Assembly (NCBI GenBank): GCA_900547125.1
Contig: URFU01000039.1
Location: 1 to 16,629, forward strand
Length of the DNA: 16,629 nucleotides
Source: an uncultured Collinsella sp.
GTDB lineage: Bacteria > Actinomycetota > Coriobacteriia > Coriobacteriales > Coriobacteriaceae
Direction: 5' to 3'
Shown: positions 14,924-16,629 of the stretch, piece by piece
Layout: each line of letters opens with the position of its first letter
Numbering within the stretch: the stretch's first letter is position 1
Program-made: the position numbers and the translations under genes
Notes under the pieces: model-generated
Database searches by the model: none
What the model was told of the DNA's origin: nothing
Seen by the model: the letters and a program-made list of their open reading frames with translations, nothing else

Positions 14924-14983
14924 TGCTCTGAGGTATGGATGATGACAATCGACCTAACCTGCAGCTTCGTTAGTGAAATCACC

Positions 14984-15035
14984 CTGCTTGATAGCGCGGT
15001 TTGCCTAAAGGCTGTGTAGCGATTGCATCAAGCAG
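14984..15035. other. Structured element in the divergent spacer
   Basis: CTGCTTGAT at 14984-14992 and ATCAAGCAG at 15027-15035 are perfect 9-base complements enclosing 34 bases, within which GCCT and AGGC at 15003-15012 form a small inner hairpin. Nothing is coded here. The location between a coupling-ATPase operon and a divergent gene would suit a transfer origin, a small structured RNA or a regulator site; the sequence does not decide. Confidence 0.45.
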
Positions 15036-15093
15036 TTGGTATTGAGTTGGTTTTGGATTGCTTCGAGGATAGCACAGTAGGCTGTTCTCGTCA

Positions 15094-15152
15094 TTAGAAA
15101 TTTTTAAATTTTTCTGCTATTATATAGCCCACTAAGAAGAAAGGGCTCTATA
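15094..15152 (+). promoter_or_regulatory. Candidate promoter and leader dyad of the 477-residue gene
   Basis: TTAGAA at 15094-15099 and TATTAT at 15118-15123 with an 18-base spacer lie in a strongly AT-rich stretch. TATATAGCCC at 15121-15130 and GGGCTCTATA at 15143-15152 form a 10-base inverted repeat with one mismatch. Its right arm covers the GGG of the ribosome site (AAAGGG, eight bases before ATG 15154), so a bound protein, or a folded leader if transcription starts early enough, could block translation or transcription. Confidence 0.45.
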
Positions 15153-15153
15153 C

Positions 15154-16587
15154 ATGCGTGAAACAACATCATTGCCACGTCTCACCGCCGCCGCCCTCTC
15201 GCGCGCGCTTAACCTAGAACAAGGCAGCCGCCTACTCACCGTTCGCCTACCTGGCGCCATCGGCTGCGAGGCGCTTCGTGAATGCTTCAGGCTGAACGGC
15301 AACGGCGTACCTAATATTTGCGAACTTGAGCCCGGCAAGCAGAACACGGGCAATGACAACGCGGCGCCGGTGTTTATCGATGCCACAGCTTGCGTTCGCA
15401 AACGTTTTCGCGAAATCAACAGCGCATGTGAGGCGCTCATTAATGATCTGGAGCCTGGCTACCTGGGCTTCTGCGATTGGGAGGCCTATCTCTGGTGCCT
15501 GTATGCACTAGCCCTCTCCGGTCGTACTCGAGCCGCCGTACTGCTGCCGTTCGAGTCTTTGGACAACGCCGAGCAGGCACGCGCGATTCTGTTGCGCGAG
15601 GGGCTCGTCGAAAGCGTCCTATATCACCCGCTCGCCGAATCTCCGATGCACGGCATGTACGCACTTATTGTATTGTCGACGGGAAATCGCAGCGTTTCAT
15701 TCCGCAATGCCGCCACGCCCATGCCACGCCTTCGGTTTGCCGACGGGGCTCGCTACCCCAATCTTCCCTTGGCTTTCTCCCCTGACTGGAGCGGCATCGA
15801 GTGCGACTCACGCAAAACGGTTTCCATTGAAACCGTCGAGCTCGAAACGCGCAAGCTACTCCAACACCACGCCGCGCTCTCCAAAGGCAGGGTTGGCCTG
15901 ATCTCCGTAGCTCAAAACTACAGCGCAACGCTCGGCGACAGCTTTATGCGCGTGGTGCCGTTTATGCCCCGAGACAGCACCACCTCGGATGACATCGACG
16001 CTGTCGAGGTGCGCCGCATTTCATCTCAGGATTTCCGCAACGGCTATTTGCTGCCCAAGGATGTTGCGGAAGGCGCGTCGGAGCTGGATTCCGAACCTGT
16101 AAAGGTAAGTCCAGACGTGTTGGCTCGTTACGAGCTTCGTTGCGGCGATATCGTCATGCCGCGCATACTCGGTCGTTACGGCGCGTCGAACCTACTTGTG
16201 GTCGGCATCGATGATGCAAAGCAGCATCTAGTTGCCTCGCACAACACCACCGCCATTCGCCCGGCGATTCCAACGATGACCGACGAGGAGCGCATGGTGT
16301 ATGCAGAGATGGTCGCGGCGTACCTCACCGACGGCCATGGGTCCATAGTTTTGCAGGTATTGTCCGACAATCAGTACAGCCACGCCATCCGCCCTACCGA
16401 TCTGTTCGAGATCGAAGTCCCACCAGCACTCGACCCGCGTACGTGCGAGTATAGCGAATCCATCAATCGCTTTGCCGAGGTCGTAAGGGCCAAGAAACAA
16501 GCCGAGGCCGCTGTCGCCCAAGCCCAGCGCAACCTCGAAGCCGCAAAGAAGGCCGTTACTCAGGTGGTCGACCAGGCCTGCGAGTAG
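15154..16587 (+). CDS. Orphan HsdM-lobe / HsdS-like fusion protein
   Basis: The 477-residue protein resembles pieces of type I restriction-modification proteins. Residues 105-178 (DWEAYLWCLYALALSGRTRA, then AVLLPFESL and LLREGLVESVLYHPL) follow the C-terminal half of the N6-adenine methylase HsdM, but the SAM-binding motif and NPPY/F catalytic motif that should precede it are missing. Residues 245-425 resemble an HsdS target-recognition domain, with ELRCGDIVMPRILGRYG and a later NQYSHAIRPTDLFEIEVP. Residues 435-474 form an Ala/Lys/Glu-rich coiled coil like the HsdS spacer helices. Many members of this group are annotated as N-6 DNA methylase or restriction subunit S. Without catalytic motifs it should bind DNA but not methylate it. 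There is no hsdR or hsdM nearby. I infer a DNA-binding regulator or specificity factor working with a host or element partner. Confidence 0.6.
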   Translation: MRETTSLPRLTAAALSRALNLEQGSRLLTVRLPGAIGCEALRECFRLNGNGVPNICELEPGKQNTGNDNAAPVFIDATACVRKRFREINSACEALINDLEPGYLGFCDWEAYLWCLYALALSGRTRAAVLLPFESLDNAEQARAILLREGLVESVLYHPLAESPMHGMYALIVLSTGNRSVSFRNAATPMPRLRFADGARYPNLPLAFSPDWSGIECDSRKTVSIETVELETRKLLQHHAALSKGRVGLISVAQNYSATLGDSFMRVVPFMPRDSTTSDDIDAVEVRRISSQDFRNGYLLPKDVAEGASELDSEPVKVSPDVLARYELRCGDIVMPRILGRYGASNLLVVGIDDAKQHLVASHNTTAIRPAIPTMTDEERMVYAEMVAAYLTDGHGSIVLQVLSDNQYSHAIRPTDLFEIEVPPALDPRTCEYSESINRFAEVVRAKKQAEAAVAQAQRNLEAAKKAVTQVVDQACE

Positions 16588-16629
16588 CGCATACATAGGC
16601 AGTAGAAACGTCTTAAGCCGGCGGCAGGA
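16588..16629. other. Window end, no gene visible
   Basis: Only 42 bases follow the last stop codon; no terminator or start can be judged. Confidence 0.6.

Noticed and set aside
1..16629. CRISPR array, tRNA or rRNA genes
   Set aside because: No regularly spaced direct repeats with unique spacers and no recognisable tRNA or rRNA sequence were seen on reading both strands.

Overview
The window looks like accessory DNA from a moderately GC-rich gut actinobacterium. A Coriobacteriia genome such as Collinsella is my best guess, from the overall style of the conjugation-type genes and the phage-tail fragment. This is inference; no rRNA or other taxonomic marker is present. I found no tRNA, rRNA or CRISPR array.

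Region A (1-10170) is a defence island bounded by a 70-base inverted repeat: 1-70 and the reverse complement of 10101-10170 match at 64 of 70 positions. Each copy holds a 38-base palindrome, and the differences between copies include two compensating base-pair changes, so the dyad itself appears to be under selection. Inside are: a truncated reading frame (1-501); a 5' fragment of a phage distal-tail gene (586-834, minus); a compact leftward operon of two C5-cytosine methyltransferases, an McrB-like AAA+ motor and a DUF2357/PD-(D/E)XK nuclease (7016 down to 891); a rearranged spacer of about 850 bases; a rightward orphan copy of the last 136 residues of the nuclease (7897-8307, about 78% identical); and a SIR2-like NADase gene (8347-9927). 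The operon matches the LlaJI/BsuMI plan of two paired methyltransferases plus an McrBC-like restriction pair. It is therefore probably a restriction-modification system that cuts unmodified DNA, not a methyl-dependent type IV system. The SIR2 protein probably acts as a second, NAD-depleting defence.

Region B (10171-10813) holds a GC-rich 28-codon gene start with a good ribosome site and a small two-helix membrane protein. Region C (10814-14864) is a leftward conjugation-type operon: a 305-residue protein with a CPYCG knuckle, a VirD4/TraG-like coupling ATPase without N-terminal membrane segments, a ClpP-type protease with an intact Ser-His-Asp triad, and an unknown 272-residue protein. A hairpin followed by a T-run lies between the coupling ATPase and clpP and may lower downstream expression.

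Region D (14865-16629) is a structured 289-base divergent spacer and a rightward gene for a 477-residue protein. That protein joins an HsdM-like lobe, lacking the usual methyltransferase motifs, to an HsdS-like target-recognition domain and a coiled coil. The observations most worth following are the covarying palindromic inverted repeat, the divergent nuclease remnant in front of the SIR2 gene, the element-borne ClpP, and the methylase/specificity-like orphan.
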